From Microcella daejeonensis (GTDB lineage: Bacteria; Actinomycetota; Actinomycetes; Actinomycetales; Microbacteriaceae): 64,000 nt of DNA. Below are positions 53,942-63,992 of the stretch, piece by piece. The stretch is taken from the NCBI RefSeq assembly GCF_026625045.1, contig NZ_CP113089.1:806001-870000 (forward strand). The letters run 5' to 3'. Under the pieces are notes generated by a model. The model did not search any database. It saw nothing but the letters and a program-made list of their open reading frames with translations, and had not been told where the DNA came from. Numbering within the stretch: the stretch's first letter is position 1; every line of letters starts with the position of its first letter. Made by a program: the position numbers and the translations under genes.

Positions 53942-55228
53942 CTAGTCGAGCAGGTCGTGGCGCACGACGATCTCGTCGCGGCCGGGGCCGACGCCGATGG
54001 CCGAGATGCGCGCGCCGCTCATCGCCTCGATCGCGAGCACGTAGTCCTGCGCGTTCTTCGGCAGCTCCTCGAAGGTTCGGGCGCCCGAGATGTCCTCGCT
54101 CCAGCCCGGCAGCTCCTCGTAGATCGGGGTCGCGTGGTGGAAGTCGCTCTGCGAGACCGGCACCTCGTCGACGCGCACGCCGTCGACGTCGTAGGCGACG
54201 CAGACCGGGATGCGCTCGAGCCCCGTGAGCACGTCGAGCTTCGTCATGACGTAGTCGGTGACGCCGTTCACGCGGGCCGAGTAGCGCGCGATGGGGGCGT
54301 CGTACCAGCCGCAGCGGCGGGGGCGACCCGTGGTGGTGCCGTACTCGTGCCCGGCATCCCGCAGGAAGTCGCCGGAGGCGTCGAAGAGCTCGGTCGGGAA
54401 CGGGCCGGCGCCGACGCGCGTCGTGTACGCCTTGACGATGCCGATGACGCGGTCGATGCGGTTCGGCGCGATGCCCGAGCCGGTGGCCGCGCCACCGCTC
54501 GTCGAGCTCGACGACGTGACGAAGGGGTACGTGCCGTGGTCGACGTCGAGCATGGTGGCCTGACCGCCCTCGAAGAGCACGGTCTCGCCGCGCTCGAGGG
54601 CCTGGTGCAGCTCGAGACCGGTGTCGACGACCATCGGGCGCAGGCGCTCGGTGTACGACAGCAGATCCTCGACGACCTCGTCGACCGTGATCGCGCGCCG
54701 GTTGTAGACCTTGACCAGCAGGTGGTTCTTCTGGTGCAGGGCGCCCTCGACCTTCTGGCGCAGGATGTTCTCGTCGAAGAGATCCTGCATCCGGATCCCC
54801 ACGCGGTTGATCTTGTCGGCGTAGGTCGGGCCGATGCCGCGACCGGTCGTGCCGATCTGGCGCTTGCCGAGGAACCGCTCCGTCACCTTGTCGAGGGTGC
54901 GGTGGTAGTGCGTGATGACGTGCGCGTTGGCGCTGATGCGCAGGCGCGAGACGTCGACGCCGCGGGCCTCGAGAGCGTCGAGCTCCTCGAACAGCACGGC
55001 GATGTCGATGACGACGCCGCCCGCGATGACGGGCGTGACGCCGGGCGTCAGGATCCCGCTGGGCAGCAGGTGCAGGGCGTACTTCTCGTCCCCGATGACG
55101 ACGGTGTGCCCCGCGTTGTTGCCGCCGTTGAACTTGACGACGTAGTCGATGCGGCCGGCGAGCAGATCGGTCGCCTTGCCCTTGCCTTCGTCGCCCCACT
55201 GGGCGCCGATGATGACGGCGACTGGCAT
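53942..55228 (-). CDS. purA: Adenylosuccinate synthetase
   Basis: A 428-residue GTP-dependent enzyme joining IMP and aspartate on the way to AMP. Motifs: [19 protein letters not shown] (P-loop and catalytic Asp), [16 protein letters not shown] (catalytic His), [48 protein letters not shown] and [16 protein letters not shown]. An AAGGGAC site precedes the ATG. It is divergent from the CoA-transferase operon and followed by the GNAT gene. Confidence 0.97.
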   Translation of the reverse strand: MPVAVIIGAQWGDEGKGKATDLLAGRIDYVVKFNGGNNAGHTVVIGDEKYALHLLPSGILTPGVTPVIAGGVVIDIAVLFEELDALEARGVDVSRLRISANAHVITHYHRTLDKVTERFLGKRQIGTTGRGIGPTYADKINRVGIRMQDLFDENILRQKVEGALHQKNHLLVKVYNRRAITVDEVVEDLLSYTERLRPMVVDTGLELHQALERGETVLFEGGQATMLDVDHGTYPFVTSSSSTSGGAATGSGIAPNRIDRVIGIVKAYTTRVGAGPFPTELFDASGDFLRDAGHEYGTTTGRPRRCGWYDAPIARYSARVNGVTDYVMTKLDVLTGLERIPVCVAYDVDGVRVDEVPVSQSDFHHATPIYEELPGWSEDISGARTFEELPKNAQDYVLAIEAMSGARISAIGVGPGRDEIVVRHDLLD

Positions 55229-55299
55229 GGTGGTCCCTTCGGATGGAAATGGGATTACGTCTCACCCTATCTGGCGCGGCGATCGACCCGGTGGTACGT

Positions 55300-55328
55300 T
55301 TGTTCTGCGAACAATCGTTCGCTATGTG
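55300..55328 (+). promoter_or_regulatory. Promoter with overlapping operator for the CoA-transferase operon
   Basis: -35 TTGTTC (55300-55305), a 17-base spacer and -10 TATGTG (55323-55328). The -35 is half of the perfect dyad TTGTTCTGCGAACAA (55300-55314), so a repressor bound there would block polymerase. The TetR protein encoded at the operon's far end is one candidate; another regulator elsewhere is possible. Confidence 0.5.
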
Positions 55329-55392
55329 AACCAGCGGGGCGGCCGCCCGGGGCTGGGCGACCGACGGCGGTGCACGCCGGGGCGGGAGTGCC

Positions 55393-56142
55393 GTGATCTC
55401 GAAGATCTCGTCATCGATGCGGGATGCCCTCGCCGACGTCGCCGACGGCGCGACCGTCATGATCGGCGGCTTCGGCCTCGCCGGGCAGCCCGCCGCCCTC
55501 ATCGAGGGCCTCATCGAGCACGGCGCGACGGATCTCACCGTCGTCTCCAACAACGCGGGCAACGGCGACCACGGCCTCGCCGCGCTGCTCGCCGCGGGCC
55601 GCGTGCGGCGCATCGTCTGCTCGTTCCCCCGTCAGACCGACTCCTGGGTCTTCGACGAGCTCTACCGCTCGGGCCGCATCGAGCTCGAGCTCGTGCCGCA
55701 GGGCACCCTCGCCGAGCGCATCCGCGCCGCGGGCGCCGGCATCGGCGCCTTCTACACGCCGACCGGGGCGGGCACCCTCATCGCCGAGGGCAAGGAGGTG
55801 CGCGAGCTCGACGGCCGCCCGCACATCCTCGAGCTGCCCCTGCACGCCGACCTCGCCCTCATCAGCGCCTACCGCGCCGACGCGCTCGGCAACCTCGTCT
55901 ACCGCCGCACGAGCCGCAACTTCGGCCCGCTCATGGCGGCCGCGGCGCGCACGACCGTCGCGCAGGTCGACCGCGTCGTGCCCGTGGGGGCGCTCGACCC
56001 CGAGAGCGTCGTCACGCCGGGCATCTACGTGCAGCGCGTCGTCGAGGTCGGCGACCGCGACTGGCTCGACGAGGAGGGCGCGCTGCGACCGGTCGCCGAG
56101 CGCACCGCAGTGATCGGGAGCTCGGGAGGGGCATCCGCATGA
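55393..56142 (+). CDS. 3-oxoacid CoA-transferase subunit A
   Basis: A 249-residue alpha subunit of a class I CoA-transferase (PcaI/CatI/ScoA type). Motifs: DGATVMIGGFGLAGQPAALIEGLIEHGATDLTVVSNNAG (CoA-binding glycine motif) and GAFYTPTGAGTLIAEGKEVRELDGRPHILELPLHADLALI. With subunit B it moves CoA from succinyl-CoA to 3-oxoadipate or acetoacetate. A GGGAG site precedes the GTG at 55393. The stop overlaps the subunit B start (ATGA). The thiolase that follows would cleave the product. Confidence 0.93.
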   Translation: MISKISSSMRDALADVADGATVMIGGFGLAGQPAALIEGLIEHGATDLTVVSNNAGNGDHGLAALLAAGRVRRIVCSFPRQTDSWVFDELYRSGRIELELVPQGTLAERIRAAGAGIGAFYTPTGAGTLIAEGKEVRELDGRPHILELPLHADLALISAYRADALGNLVYRRTSRNFGPLMAAAARTTVAQVDRVVPVGALDPESVVTPGIYVQRVVEVGDRDWLDEEGALRPVAERTAVIGSSGGASA

Positions 56143-56878
56143 CCGACACGCCCACGGCACCGACCGCGACGCCCACCGCGCCGTCCCTCGCGCCGTCGAC
56201 CGGCCCCGGCGTGCGCCTCGACCGCACCGCGCTCGCCGCGCGCATCGCCGCCGACATCGCGCCCGGCTCGTTCGTCAACCTCGGCATCGGGGCGCCCACG
56301 CTCGTGGCCGACCACCTGCGGCCGGAGGACGGCGTGACCCTGCATACCGAGAACGGCATGCTCGGCATGGGGCCGGCGGCGCAGGGCGACGAGGTCGACC
56401 CCGATCTCATCAACGCCGGCAAGATCCCCGTGACCGAACTGCCCGGCGCCGCGTACTTCCACCACGCCGACTCCTTCGCGATGATGCGGGGCGGGCACCT
56501 CGACGTCTGCGTGCTCGGGGCCTTCCAGGTCTCGGCGAACGGCGACCTCGCCAACTGGTCGACGGGCGCGCCCGACGCCATCCCGGCGGTCGGCGGCGCC
56601 ATGGACCTGGCGCTGGGAGCCCGCAGCGTGTGGGTGATGATGGACCTGCTGACGAAGGGCGGCGCCTCCAAGCTCGTCGCGTCGTGCAGCTACCCGCTCA
56701 CCGCCATGAGCTCCGTCTCGCGCGTCTATACCGATCACGGCATCTTCGAGCCGGGGCCGGCGGGACTCGTGCTCGTCGAGTCGTTCGGGACCTCGCACGC
56801 CGAGCTCGAGGCGCTCGTCGGGCTGCCGCTGCGGGCCGCCGATCCGACCGCCCGACCCGAGGCCGAGGAGGCCCGAGC

Positions 56879-56882
<4 letters not shown>
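56139..56882 (+). CDS. 3-oxoacid CoA-transferase subunit B
   Basis: A 247-residue beta subunit. The catalytic Glu is E71 in LHTENGMLGMGP. NLGIGAPTLVADHL near residue 47 and LDVCVLGAFQVSANGDLANWSTGAPDAIPAVGGAMDLALGA are family hallmarks. A Thr/Pro/Ala-rich extension covers residues 1-25. It forms the enzyme with subunit A and is overlapped by the thiolase start at its stop codon. Substrate choice between 3-oxoadipate and acetoacetate cannot be settled from motifs. Confidence 0.93.
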
Positions 56883-58051
<1,169 letters not shown>

Positions 58052-58082
58052 CGGCCGCACGCCCTCCGTCGGGTGGACCGCG

Positions 58083-58769
58083 TCAGCCGGCCCACTGCCC
58101 GCGTGCCGATCCGGCGAGCACGGCGGCGAGCGACCCCGGCGTCATGCCGAGGCGCTGCTCGGTCGCCGTGAACACGAGCGCGTCGGCGGCGGGCGCATCC
58201 ACCACCCCCATCGCATGGTGCTGCACCGCGATGCCGTCGGCGAGCGCCGTGAGCATGCGGGAGTCGGCATCGGGGTCGGCGCTCGTGGCGAGTCCGGCGT
58301 CGACCGCGCGCCGGATGACGCCCGCGAGCAGCGCCTCGCAGTCGTGGTGGTGCCGCACGAGGGCCGCGGCGAGAGCGGGGTTGCGGGGCGCCTCGCTCCA
58401 GGCGTCGATCCACACCAGGTAGTGATCCTCGGGCGTCGTCGAGAGCCAGGCGGCGAGCGCCGGAACGGGCGCGAGCTCGGCGAGCAGCGCCGAGTCGGAG
58501 GCGAGCTCGGCCGTGACGGCGGAGTCGAAGGCCTCGGCCATGAGCTCTTCGCGCGTGGCGAAGTAGTGGCGGATGAGCCCGTGCACGACGCCGACCTCGG
58601 CGGCGACCTCGCGCAGCGTCACGCTCGCGAAGCCCTTGCGGGCGACGATGCCGAGGGTCGCCCTCAGGATCTCCGCGCGGCGCTCCTCAGAGGTCTTGCG
58701 CCCGGCGGACTTGCGCTCGGGAGCGGCGGTGGACGCCTGGGGCGCAGCATCGCGGACGGTCTCGGGCAC
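58083..58769 (-). CDS. TetR-family regulator
   Basis: A 228-residue regulator. A disordered Ala/Pro/Arg-rich head (residues 1-28) precedes the TetR helix-turn-helix ([46 protein letters not shown]). The ligand domain contains [38 protein letters not shown], similar to the BetI-like group. The GTG at 58769 follows a TACACT -10 box by six bases. It converges on the thiolase gene, and a perfect dyad just upstream (58799-58812) suggests autoregulation. Confidence 0.9.
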   Translation of the reverse strand: MPETVRDAAPQASTAAPERKSAGRKTSEERRAEILRATLGIVARKGFASVTLREVAAEVGVVHGLIRHYFATREELMAEAFDSAVTAELASDSALLAELAPVPALAAWLSTTPEDHYLVWIDAWSEAPRNPALAAALVRHHHDCEALLAGVIRRAVDAGLATSADPDADSRMLTALADGIAVQHHAMGVVDAPAADALVFTATEQRLGMTPGSLAAVLAGSARGQWAG

Positions 58770-58775
58770 GCGTCG

Positions 58776-58812
58776 AGTGTAGGACGGTCGAGCCGCGCTG
58801 TCCGCTCGGACA
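58776..58812 (-). promoter_or_regulatory. TetR gene promoter (-10) and dyad operator
   Basis: On the minus strand -10 TACACT occupies 58781-58776, six bases before the start codon. The perfect dyad TGTCCGCTCGGACA (58799-58812) covers the expected -35 position, the usual place for a TetR-type autorepressor. Confidence 0.55.
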
Positions 58813-58874
58813 ACACGAGTTCCCGTGCCGCCCGCGCCCAGCCCGCACGCACCCGCGCCCGCGACACTGGGCGC

Positions 58875-59309
58875 ATGGGTCGGAAGCGCCGGACGAGCGA
58901 CGCCGCCGCGGAGGCGCGCGCCGACAAGACCTGCGCGAGCTGCGGGCGCCGCATCGAGTGGCGGGCGGCGTGGGCGCGCGACTGGGAGGCGGTGCGCTAC
59001 TGCAGCGACGCCTGCCGGGCCCGGAAGGTGCGGCCCGTCGATCGGGCGCTCGAGGAGAGCATCCGCAGCCTGCTCGCGCAGCGCGCGCACGACGCCACCA
59101 TCTGCCCGAGCGAGGCCGCCCGCGCGGTCGCGGCGGCCGAGGGCGCGAGCGGCGGCACCGAGGACGAGGCCTGGCGCGCGCTCATGGAGCCCGCCCGTCG
59201 CGCCGCCCGCCGGCTCGTCGCCGCGGGCGAGGTCGAGATCACGCAGGGCGGCCGGGTCGTCGATCCGTCGACGGCGAAGGGGCCGATCCGGGTGCGCCGA
59301 GCGCGCTGA
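58875..59309 (+). CDS. DUF2256-DUF3253 fusion protein
   Basis: A 144-residue protein. Residues 16-50 contain a CxxC...Cx3C zinc-binding motif ([16 protein letters not shown], then [11 protein letters not shown]) typical of DUF2256. Residues 52-144 match DUF3253 ([28 protein letters not shown], then [40 protein letters not shown]), a winged-helix-like domain. Function unknown; a nucleic-acid role is plausible from the basic N terminus and winged helix. The start ATG lies six bases after GACACT, a possible -10. Confidence 0.85.
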   Translation: MGRKRRTSDAAAEARADKTCASCGRRIEWRAAWARDWEAVRYCSDACRARKVRPVDRALEESIRSLLAQRAHDATICPSEAARAVAAAEGASGGTEDEAWRALMEPARRAARRLVAAGEVEITQGGRVVDPSTAKGPIRVRRAR

Positions 59310-59320
59310 GGCCCGCGCCC

Positions 59321-59689
59321 TCAGTCGACCGGCGTCTGCTGGTGCGATCCGACCCGCCAGCGGCCCTCGTGGTAGAGGTAGGCGGTCGTGGCGCGCAGGT
59401 CGACGGGCGCGCCGTCGCGGCTGGCGCGCACCCGGTAGGCGAGCACCGCGGCCCGCTCGCCGAGCCGCACGACGCGGTGCTCGCTCATCGCGTAGTCGTC
59501 CCAGGTCGCGCCCTGCAGCGCCGCCATGACCGCGCCGCGCTCGACGACCGAGCCGGGCGTGATGAGCACCGCGTCGTCGGTCATCGCGTGATGGAAGTGC
59601 GTGCCGCCATCGCCTCGCACGAGCGCATCCCACCCCTCGTGCTCCTGGTGGATGAGTCGGGCGGGCAGATCATCGGTGATCGCGGTCAT
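59321..59689 (-). CDS. NTF2-like protein (DUF4440/SnoaL type)
   Basis: A 122-residue protein of the cystatin-like NTF2 fold: helix HQEHEGWDALVRGDGGTHFHHAMTDDAVLITPGS, then strands VVRLGERAAVLAYRVRASRDG and ATTAYLYHEGRWRVGSHQQTPVD. DUF4440 members include isomerases and many proteins of unknown function; no active-site triad is evident here. It is convergent with the DUF2256-DUF3253 gene and downstream of the SpoU gene on the same strand. Confidence 0.85.
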   Translation of the reverse strand: MTAITDDLPARLIHQEHEGWDALVRGDGGTHFHHAMTDDAVLITPGSVVERGAVMAALQGATWDDYAMSEHRVVRLGERAAVLAYRVRASRDGAPVDLRATTAYLYHEGRWRVGSHQQTPVD

Positions 59690-59762
59690 GCGCCCAGTCC
59701 ATCGGTCGCGGCAGGCCGGGTCAAGAGCGGATCGCGGTCGTCGTCCTCGCGTCCGCTCCGGG

Positions 59763-60404
59763 TCAGGATGCTCCGGCCGATGCCGCGTGCACCCGCACCC
59801 ACTCGTGCATGACGACGGCGGCGGCGGCTCCGGCGTTCATCGACCGGGTCGACCCGAACTGCCGGATCTCGACGACCTCGGAGGCCGCGGCGAGCGCCTC
59901 GGCGCTCAGCCCGGGGCCCTCCTGCCCGAAGAGCAGCAGGCACCGCTCGGGCAGGGGCCGGGCATCCACCGGTCTGCTGCCCTCGACGTTGTCGACCGCC
60001 ACGATGGTCAGCCCGCGAGCGCGCGCGAACTCGACGAGCTCGGCGACGGACTCGTGGTGGCGCACGTGCTGGTAGCGGTCGGTCACCATGGCGCCGCGCT
60101 TGTTCCAGCGGCGGCGGCCGACGATGTGCACCTCGGCGGCGAGGAACGCGTTGGCCGTGCGCACGATCGAGCCGATGTTCATGTCGTGCTGCCAGTTCTC
60201 GATGGCCACGTGGAACGGGTGCCGCCGCTCGTCGAGGTCGGCGACGATGGCGGCCATGCTCCAGTACCGGTAGCGGTCGACGACGTTGCGGGCGTCGCCC
60301 TCGCGCAGCAGCTCCGGGTCGAGCCGGGGGTCGTCGGGCCAGGGCTCGGGGTGCGGGCCGACGCCGTGCGCCGGGCGCTCGACGGGCAGCTCGGGTTCGG
60401 TCAC
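59763..60404 (-). CDS. SpoU/TrmH-family RNA methyltransferase
   Basis: A 213-residue SPOUT methyltransferase. Motif 1 is IENWQHDMNIGSIVRTANAF (catalytic Asn/Arg) near residue 67. Motif 2 is CLLLFGQEGPGLSAEAL, and motif 3 is EIRQFGSTRSMNAGAAAAVVMHEWVR, forming the knotted SAM site. A polar N-terminal extension of 55 residues may bind RNA. It should 2'-O-methylate tRNA or rRNA; the target base is not predictable. GTG start; divergent from the small membrane protein gene that follows. Confidence 0.92.
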   Translation of the reverse strand: MTEPELPVERPAHGVGPHPEPWPDDPRLDPELLREGDARNVVDRYRYWSMAAIVADLDERRHPFHVAIENWQHDMNIGSIVRTANAFLAAEVHIVGRRRWNKRGAMVTDRYQHVRHHESVAELVEFARARGLTIVAVDNVEGSRPVDARPLPERCLLLFGQEGPGLSAEALAAASEVVEIRQFGSTRSMNAGAAAAVVMHEWVRVHAASAGAS

Positions 60405-60507
60405 GACCTCAGGCTACGGGGGGCTTTGTGCCCTATCGGCCGGTGCCGCGCAGGACGACCATGAGCGGGACCCCGGCAGCGACGGCGCGACGAGAAGGGT
60501 GATCGCC

Positions 60508-60894
60508 ATGAATCGGAACGGATCCCGGATCCCGGAGACGTCGACGACCGCGGTCGACGGCACTCGCGCCGTTCCCGCCCGGCGCCGGCTGATCGGGGCC
60601 TGGGTCGCCGTCGCGCTCATCCCCGTCGGGGTCGTCGCGGCCTTCGTGATCGGGGGCGCGCTCGCGGGCGAGGATCCCGAGTCGAGCGGTATCGCCGTCA
60701 TCGTGCGGGCGGGGATCATCGCGGTGTCGGTGATGCTCATCGCCCCGGTCGCCGCGATCGTGCTCGGCGAGGGCGCGCGTCGTCGCGGTGCGCGATCGGC
60801 CACCATCCCCCTCGTGATCGGGATCGTCACGGCCGCGTGGGCGGTGATCGTCAACACCCTGCCGCTCCTGCTCGCGTCGCTGCTCGGGGGTTGA
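60508..60894 (+). CDS. Three-helix membrane protein of unknown function
   Basis: 128 residues. A polar N terminus (residues 1-28) precedes three hydrophobic segments: LIGAWVAVALIPVGVVAAFVIGGAL, VIVRAGIIAVSVMLIAPVAAIVLG, and TIPLVIGIVTAAWAVIVNTLPLLLASLLGG. A basic loop GARRRGARS lies between the last two. The family is not recognised. The ATG at 60508 has GAGAAGGG upstream; a GTG at 60499 in frame is possible. Confidence 0.65.
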   Translation: MNRNGSRIPETSTTAVDGTRAVPARRRLIGAWVAVALIPVGVVAAFVIGGALAGEDPESSGIAVIVRAGIIAVSVMLIAPVAAIVLGEGARRRGARSATIPLVIGIVTAAWAVIVNTLPLLLASLLGG

Positions 60895-60935
60895 GGCCGC
60901 ACGGGTCGGCGCCCCGCGGCTGTTAATCTCGCCCC

Positions 60936-61811
60936 ATGAGCGAAACCGGCGCCGATCATCCGGATGCCCCGCTCTGGCACCCCGACGGCCCCGACCTGCT
61001 CGTGCACGGCGACAACCTCGCGGCCATGCGCCGCCTGCCCGAGGCGAGCATGCGGCTCATCTACCTCGACCCGCCGTTCAACACCGGCCGGGCTCAGCAG
61101 CGGGCCACGACCCGCAACGTGCGCGACCCGGAGGGGGCGTGGCGCGGCTACACGGGCACGAGCTACACCCGCACCGTGGAGGCCCTCACCCGCTACGACG
61201 ATCGCTTCGCCGACTACTGGGGCTTCCTCGCGCCGCGGCTCGAGGAGGCCTGGCGGCTGCTCGACGACCGCGGAACCCTCTACCTGCACCTCGACTACCG
61301 CGAGGCCCACTACGCGAAGGTCGCCCTCGACGCGCTGTTCGGCCGCGACTGCTTCCTCAACGAGATCATCTGGGCCTACGACTACGGCGCGAAGTCGCGA
61401 TCGCGCTGGCCGACAAAGCACGACACGATCCTCGTCTACGTGAAGAACCCCTCCGCGTACTACTTCGACTCCACCGCGGTCGACCGCGAGCCGTACATGG
61501 CTCCGGGGCTCGTCACGGCCGAGAAGGCGGCCCGCGGCAAGCTGCCCACCGACGTCTGGTGGCACACGATCGTCACGACGACCGGCCGCGAGAAGACCGG
61601 CTACCCCACGCAGAAGCCGCTCGGCGTGCTGCGCCGCATCGTGCAGGCCTCGAGCGCCGAGGGCGACTGGGTGCTCGACCCCTTCGCCGGCAGCGGCACG
61701 ACGGCCGAGGCCGCCCGCCTGCTCGGGCGCCGCGTCATCGCGATCGACGAGAGCCCCGACGCCGTCGCCGTGATGCAGCGCCGACTCGGTCTCGACATCC
61801 ATCGGGCATGA
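60936..61811 (+). CDS. Solitary DNA methyltransferase (beta class, amino-methyltransferase)
   Basis: A 291-residue SAM-dependent methyltransferase. The catalytic motif DPPFNTG (D45) comes before the SAM motif VLDPFAGSGTTAEAARLLGRRVIAID (F250-), the permuted beta-class order of N6-adenine/N4-cytosine enzymes. WAYDYGAKSRSRWPTKHDTILVYVKN and TGYPTQKPLGVLRRIV are conserved in the class. The region that could serve as target-recognition domain is short (about residues 150-215). No restriction endonuclease is encoded nearby, so it is an orphan. Leaderless promoter: TAATCT ends six bases before the ATG. Confidence 0.9.
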   Translation: MSETGADHPDAPLWHPDGPDLLVHGDNLAAMRRLPEASMRLIYLDPPFNTGRAQQRATTRNVRDPEGAWRGYTGTSYTRTVEALTRYDDRFADYWGFLAPRLEEAWRLLDDRGTLYLHLDYREAHYAKVALDALFGRDCFLNEIIWAYDYGAKSRSRWPTKHDTILVYVKNPSAYYFDSTAVDREPYMAPGLVTAEKAARGKLPTDVWWHTIVTTTGREKTGYPTQKPLGVLRRIVQASSAEGDWVLDPFAGSGTTAEAARLLGRRVIAIDESPDAVAVMQRRLGLDIHRA

Positions 61812-61842
61812 GCGCGACATGACGCGCCGCTAGGCTCCCTCC

Positions 61843-62640
61843 ATGGCTGACCGCAGTGAGATCGAGTGCTGGCTGACCGACATGGACGGCGTGCTCGTCC
61901 ACGAGAACACCGCGCTGCCGGGGGCCGCCGCCCTCATCCAGCAGTGGCGCGACACCGGCACCCCGTTCCTCGTGCTGACGAACAACTCGATCTTCACCCC
62001 GCGCGACCTCGCCGCGCGCCTGCGCTCGAGCGGGCTCGACGTGCCCGAGGAGTCGATCTGGACGAGCGCTCTCGCGACCGCCGACTTCTGCCGCAGCCAG
62101 ATGCCCGGCGGCAGCGCCTTCGTCATCGGCGAGGCCGGCATCACCACGGCCCTGCACGAGGCGGGCTTCATCATGACCGAGACGAACCCCGACTACGTCG
62201 TCGTCGGCGAGACCCGCAACTACTCCTTCGACGCCATCACGAAGGCCATCCGCCTCATCAACACCGGCGCCCGCTTCATCGCGACCAACCCCGACGCCAC
62301 CGGCCCGAGCGCCGAGGGGCCGATGCCCGCGACGGGCGCCATCAGCGCGCTCATCACGAAGGCGACCGGCAAGGAGCCCTACGTGGTCGGCAAGCCGAAC
62401 CCGATGATGTTCCGCTCGGCGATGAACCGCATCGGCGCGCACAGCGAGAACACGGCCATGATCGGCGACCGCATGGACACCGACATCGTCGCCGGCATCG
62501 AGGCCGGGCTGCACACCATCCTCGTGATGACGGGCATCAGCGACGAGCGCGAGATCGGCCGCTACCCGTTCCGCCCGAGCGAGATCCTCTCGGGCGTGCA
62601 CGAGCTCGTCAGCAGCGAGCCGGTCGAGGTCGAGCTGTAG
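61843..62640 (+). CDS. HAD-IIA phosphatase (NagD/UmpH-like)
   Basis: A 265-residue HAD-superfamily phosphatase. Motif I is WLTDMDGVLVHENTALPGA (nucleophile Asp, residues 10-14). Motif II is FLVLTNNSIFTP. The type IIA cap lies between. Motifs III/IV are VGKPNPMMFRSAMNRIG and MIGDRMDTDIVAGIEAGLHTILVMTG. E. coli NagD dephosphorylates UMP and GMP; a nucleotide or sugar-phosphate substrate is expected. It follows the methyltransferase by 31 bp and may share its transcript. Confidence 0.93.
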   Translation: MADRSEIECWLTDMDGVLVHENTALPGAAALIQQWRDTGTPFLVLTNNSIFTPRDLAARLRSSGLDVPEESIWTSALATADFCRSQMPGGSAFVIGEAGITTALHEAGFIMTETNPDYVVVGETRNYSFDAITKAIRLINTGARFIATNPDATGPSAEGPMPATGAISALITKATGKEPYVVGKPNPMMFRSAMNRIGAHSENTAMIGDRMDTDIVAGIEAGLHTILVMTGISDEREIGRYPFRPSEILSGVHELVSSEPVEVEL

Positions 62641-62705
62641 CGCGGCGGTCGATCGCGGTTCGGGATGCCCCTCCGCCGTCGACCGTCATCGCGGGATGCC
62701 CCGCC

Positions 62706-63992
62706 TCAGCCGAGCGGAGCCGCGAGCGACCCGGTGATCGGCTCGCCCGAGCTGCGCGTCACGAAGCAGCTGTAGCGGCGCTCCCCCTCGGCCCAGTCCT
62801 CGGCCGAGACCGGGTACGCCCCCTCGACCTGCAGGTCGCGGTACGCGGCGCCCGCCGCGAGGTCGATCACGCCGGCCGCGCGGCACAGCGCCGGGATCTG
62901 GCCGGCGAGCGCCTCCTCCCCCGGGTAGGCCGATACCTCCTCGCCGGGCAGGGTGCCGACGACGACGAGCTGGGCGGCGTGCGGGGCGGCGCAGTCGACG
63001 ACGACGTACTCCTCCTGCCACGGGTCGATGAAGGGGTCGAGGCACTCCCCGCCCACCAGAGCGTCCCACTCCTGCAGTCCCGGGGGCAGCGGGCCGGTCG
63101 CCGGGGCGGCGCTCTCGCTCGGGGCGGGCTCGGCGGTCGGGTCGGCGCTCGGATCGGCGCCCGCGTCGGCGCCCGTGTCGCCGGCGCTCGGGTCGGCACC
63201 GGGCTCCCCGCTCGGCGCGGCCGAGCTCTCGAGGCCCGGCCCCATCGACGCCACCGGTCCGAAGCCCACCAGGCCGGGCAGGCGCATGCCGATGATGAAG
63301 GCCGCGATGACGGCGACGAGCACGCCGAGCCCCACCGCGATGCCGATGAGCACCTTCTGGCTGCGCGGCATGCCGGTGCTGGTGCCGGCGGCGGTGCCGG
63401 CGGCGGATGCGCGCGTCGGTGCGACCGCCCCCGCGAGTGCGGCGGAGGCGGCGGCATCGCCCGCGGCCGGCGCCGCCGGGGATGCGCGGCGGCCCGAGCG
63501 GGTCTCGTCGGGGCGGCGGGCGAGCAGCGGAGCATCCTCGTACTCGACGAAGGCGGAGTCGCCGAAGACGGTGTCGAGGGTGGAGGGGCCGGAGGGCCGA
63601 GCGGAGGCGAGGTCGCCCGCGTCGGCGATGAGCTCGGTGGGGGCATCCACGTTCGCCGGCGGGGGCGGATCGAGCAGCTCGCCCATCGGCACGGCCTGGG
63701 TGACGAGCTCCTCGATGGGCACGGCCTGCGTCGTGAGGTCCTCGACGGCGATGGCCTGCGTGGCGAGGTCCTCGATCGCGACCGGCTCGGTCGCGGGGCC
63801 GGGGGCGGGAGCGGACGGCACCGGGGGCTCGACGAGCTCCGGCGGCGCGCCCGCGTCGGCGACGGGCTCCGATGGGACGACCGACGGGGGCTCCTGCTCG
63901 CCGGCGGACGCAGCGGCCCGCACCGCCCGTCGCGACGGCAGCGCGCCGTCGGGGCGCCCGGCGTCCGACGCCGAGGGCGGTGCCGACGGCAC
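62706..63992 (-). CDS. Septum-formation-domain membrane protein (5' end may extend past the window)
   Basis: 428 residues as far as seen. Residues 1-195 are disordered and Pro/Ala-rich. They include four tandem copies of a roughly 11-residue unit (AIEDLATQAIA, AVEDLTTQAVP, PIEELVTQAVP, PMGELL). One helix (about 205-227) follows, then a Ser/Asp/Pro-rich extracytoplasmic stretch (230-300). The C-terminal domain matches the septum-formation family: WDALVGGECLDPFIDPWQEEYVVVDCAAPHAAQLV with a conserved Cys pair and later Cys residues. The frame stays open to the window end, so the GTG at 63992 is only a possible start. Confidence 0.75.
   Translation of the reverse strand: MPSAPPSASDAGRPDGALPSRRAVRAAASAGEQEPPSVVPSEPVADAGAPPELVEPPVPSAPAPGPATEPVAIEDLATQAIAVEDLTTQAVPIEELVTQAVPMGELLDPPPPANVDAPTELIADAGDLASARPSGPSTLDTVFGDSAFVEYEDAPLLARRPDETRSGRRASPAAPAAGDAAASAALAGAVAPTRASAAGTAAGTSTGMPRSQKVLIGIAVGLGVLVAVIAAFIIGMRLPGLVGFGPVASMGPGLESSAAPSGEPGADPSAGDTGADAGADPSADPTAEPAPSESAAPATGPLPPGLQEWDALVGGECLDPFIDPWQEEYVVVDCAAPHAAQLVVVGTLPGEEVSAYPGEEALAGQIPALCRAAGVIDLAAGAAYRDLQVEGAYPVSAEDWAEGERRYSCFVTRSSGEPITGSLAAPLG

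Noticed and set aside
62641..62705. Fourth member of the inverted-repeat element family between convergent genes
   Set aside because: Only a 7-bp complementary pair (CGGTCGA/TCGACCG) is present, and the conserved core and long arms are missing.
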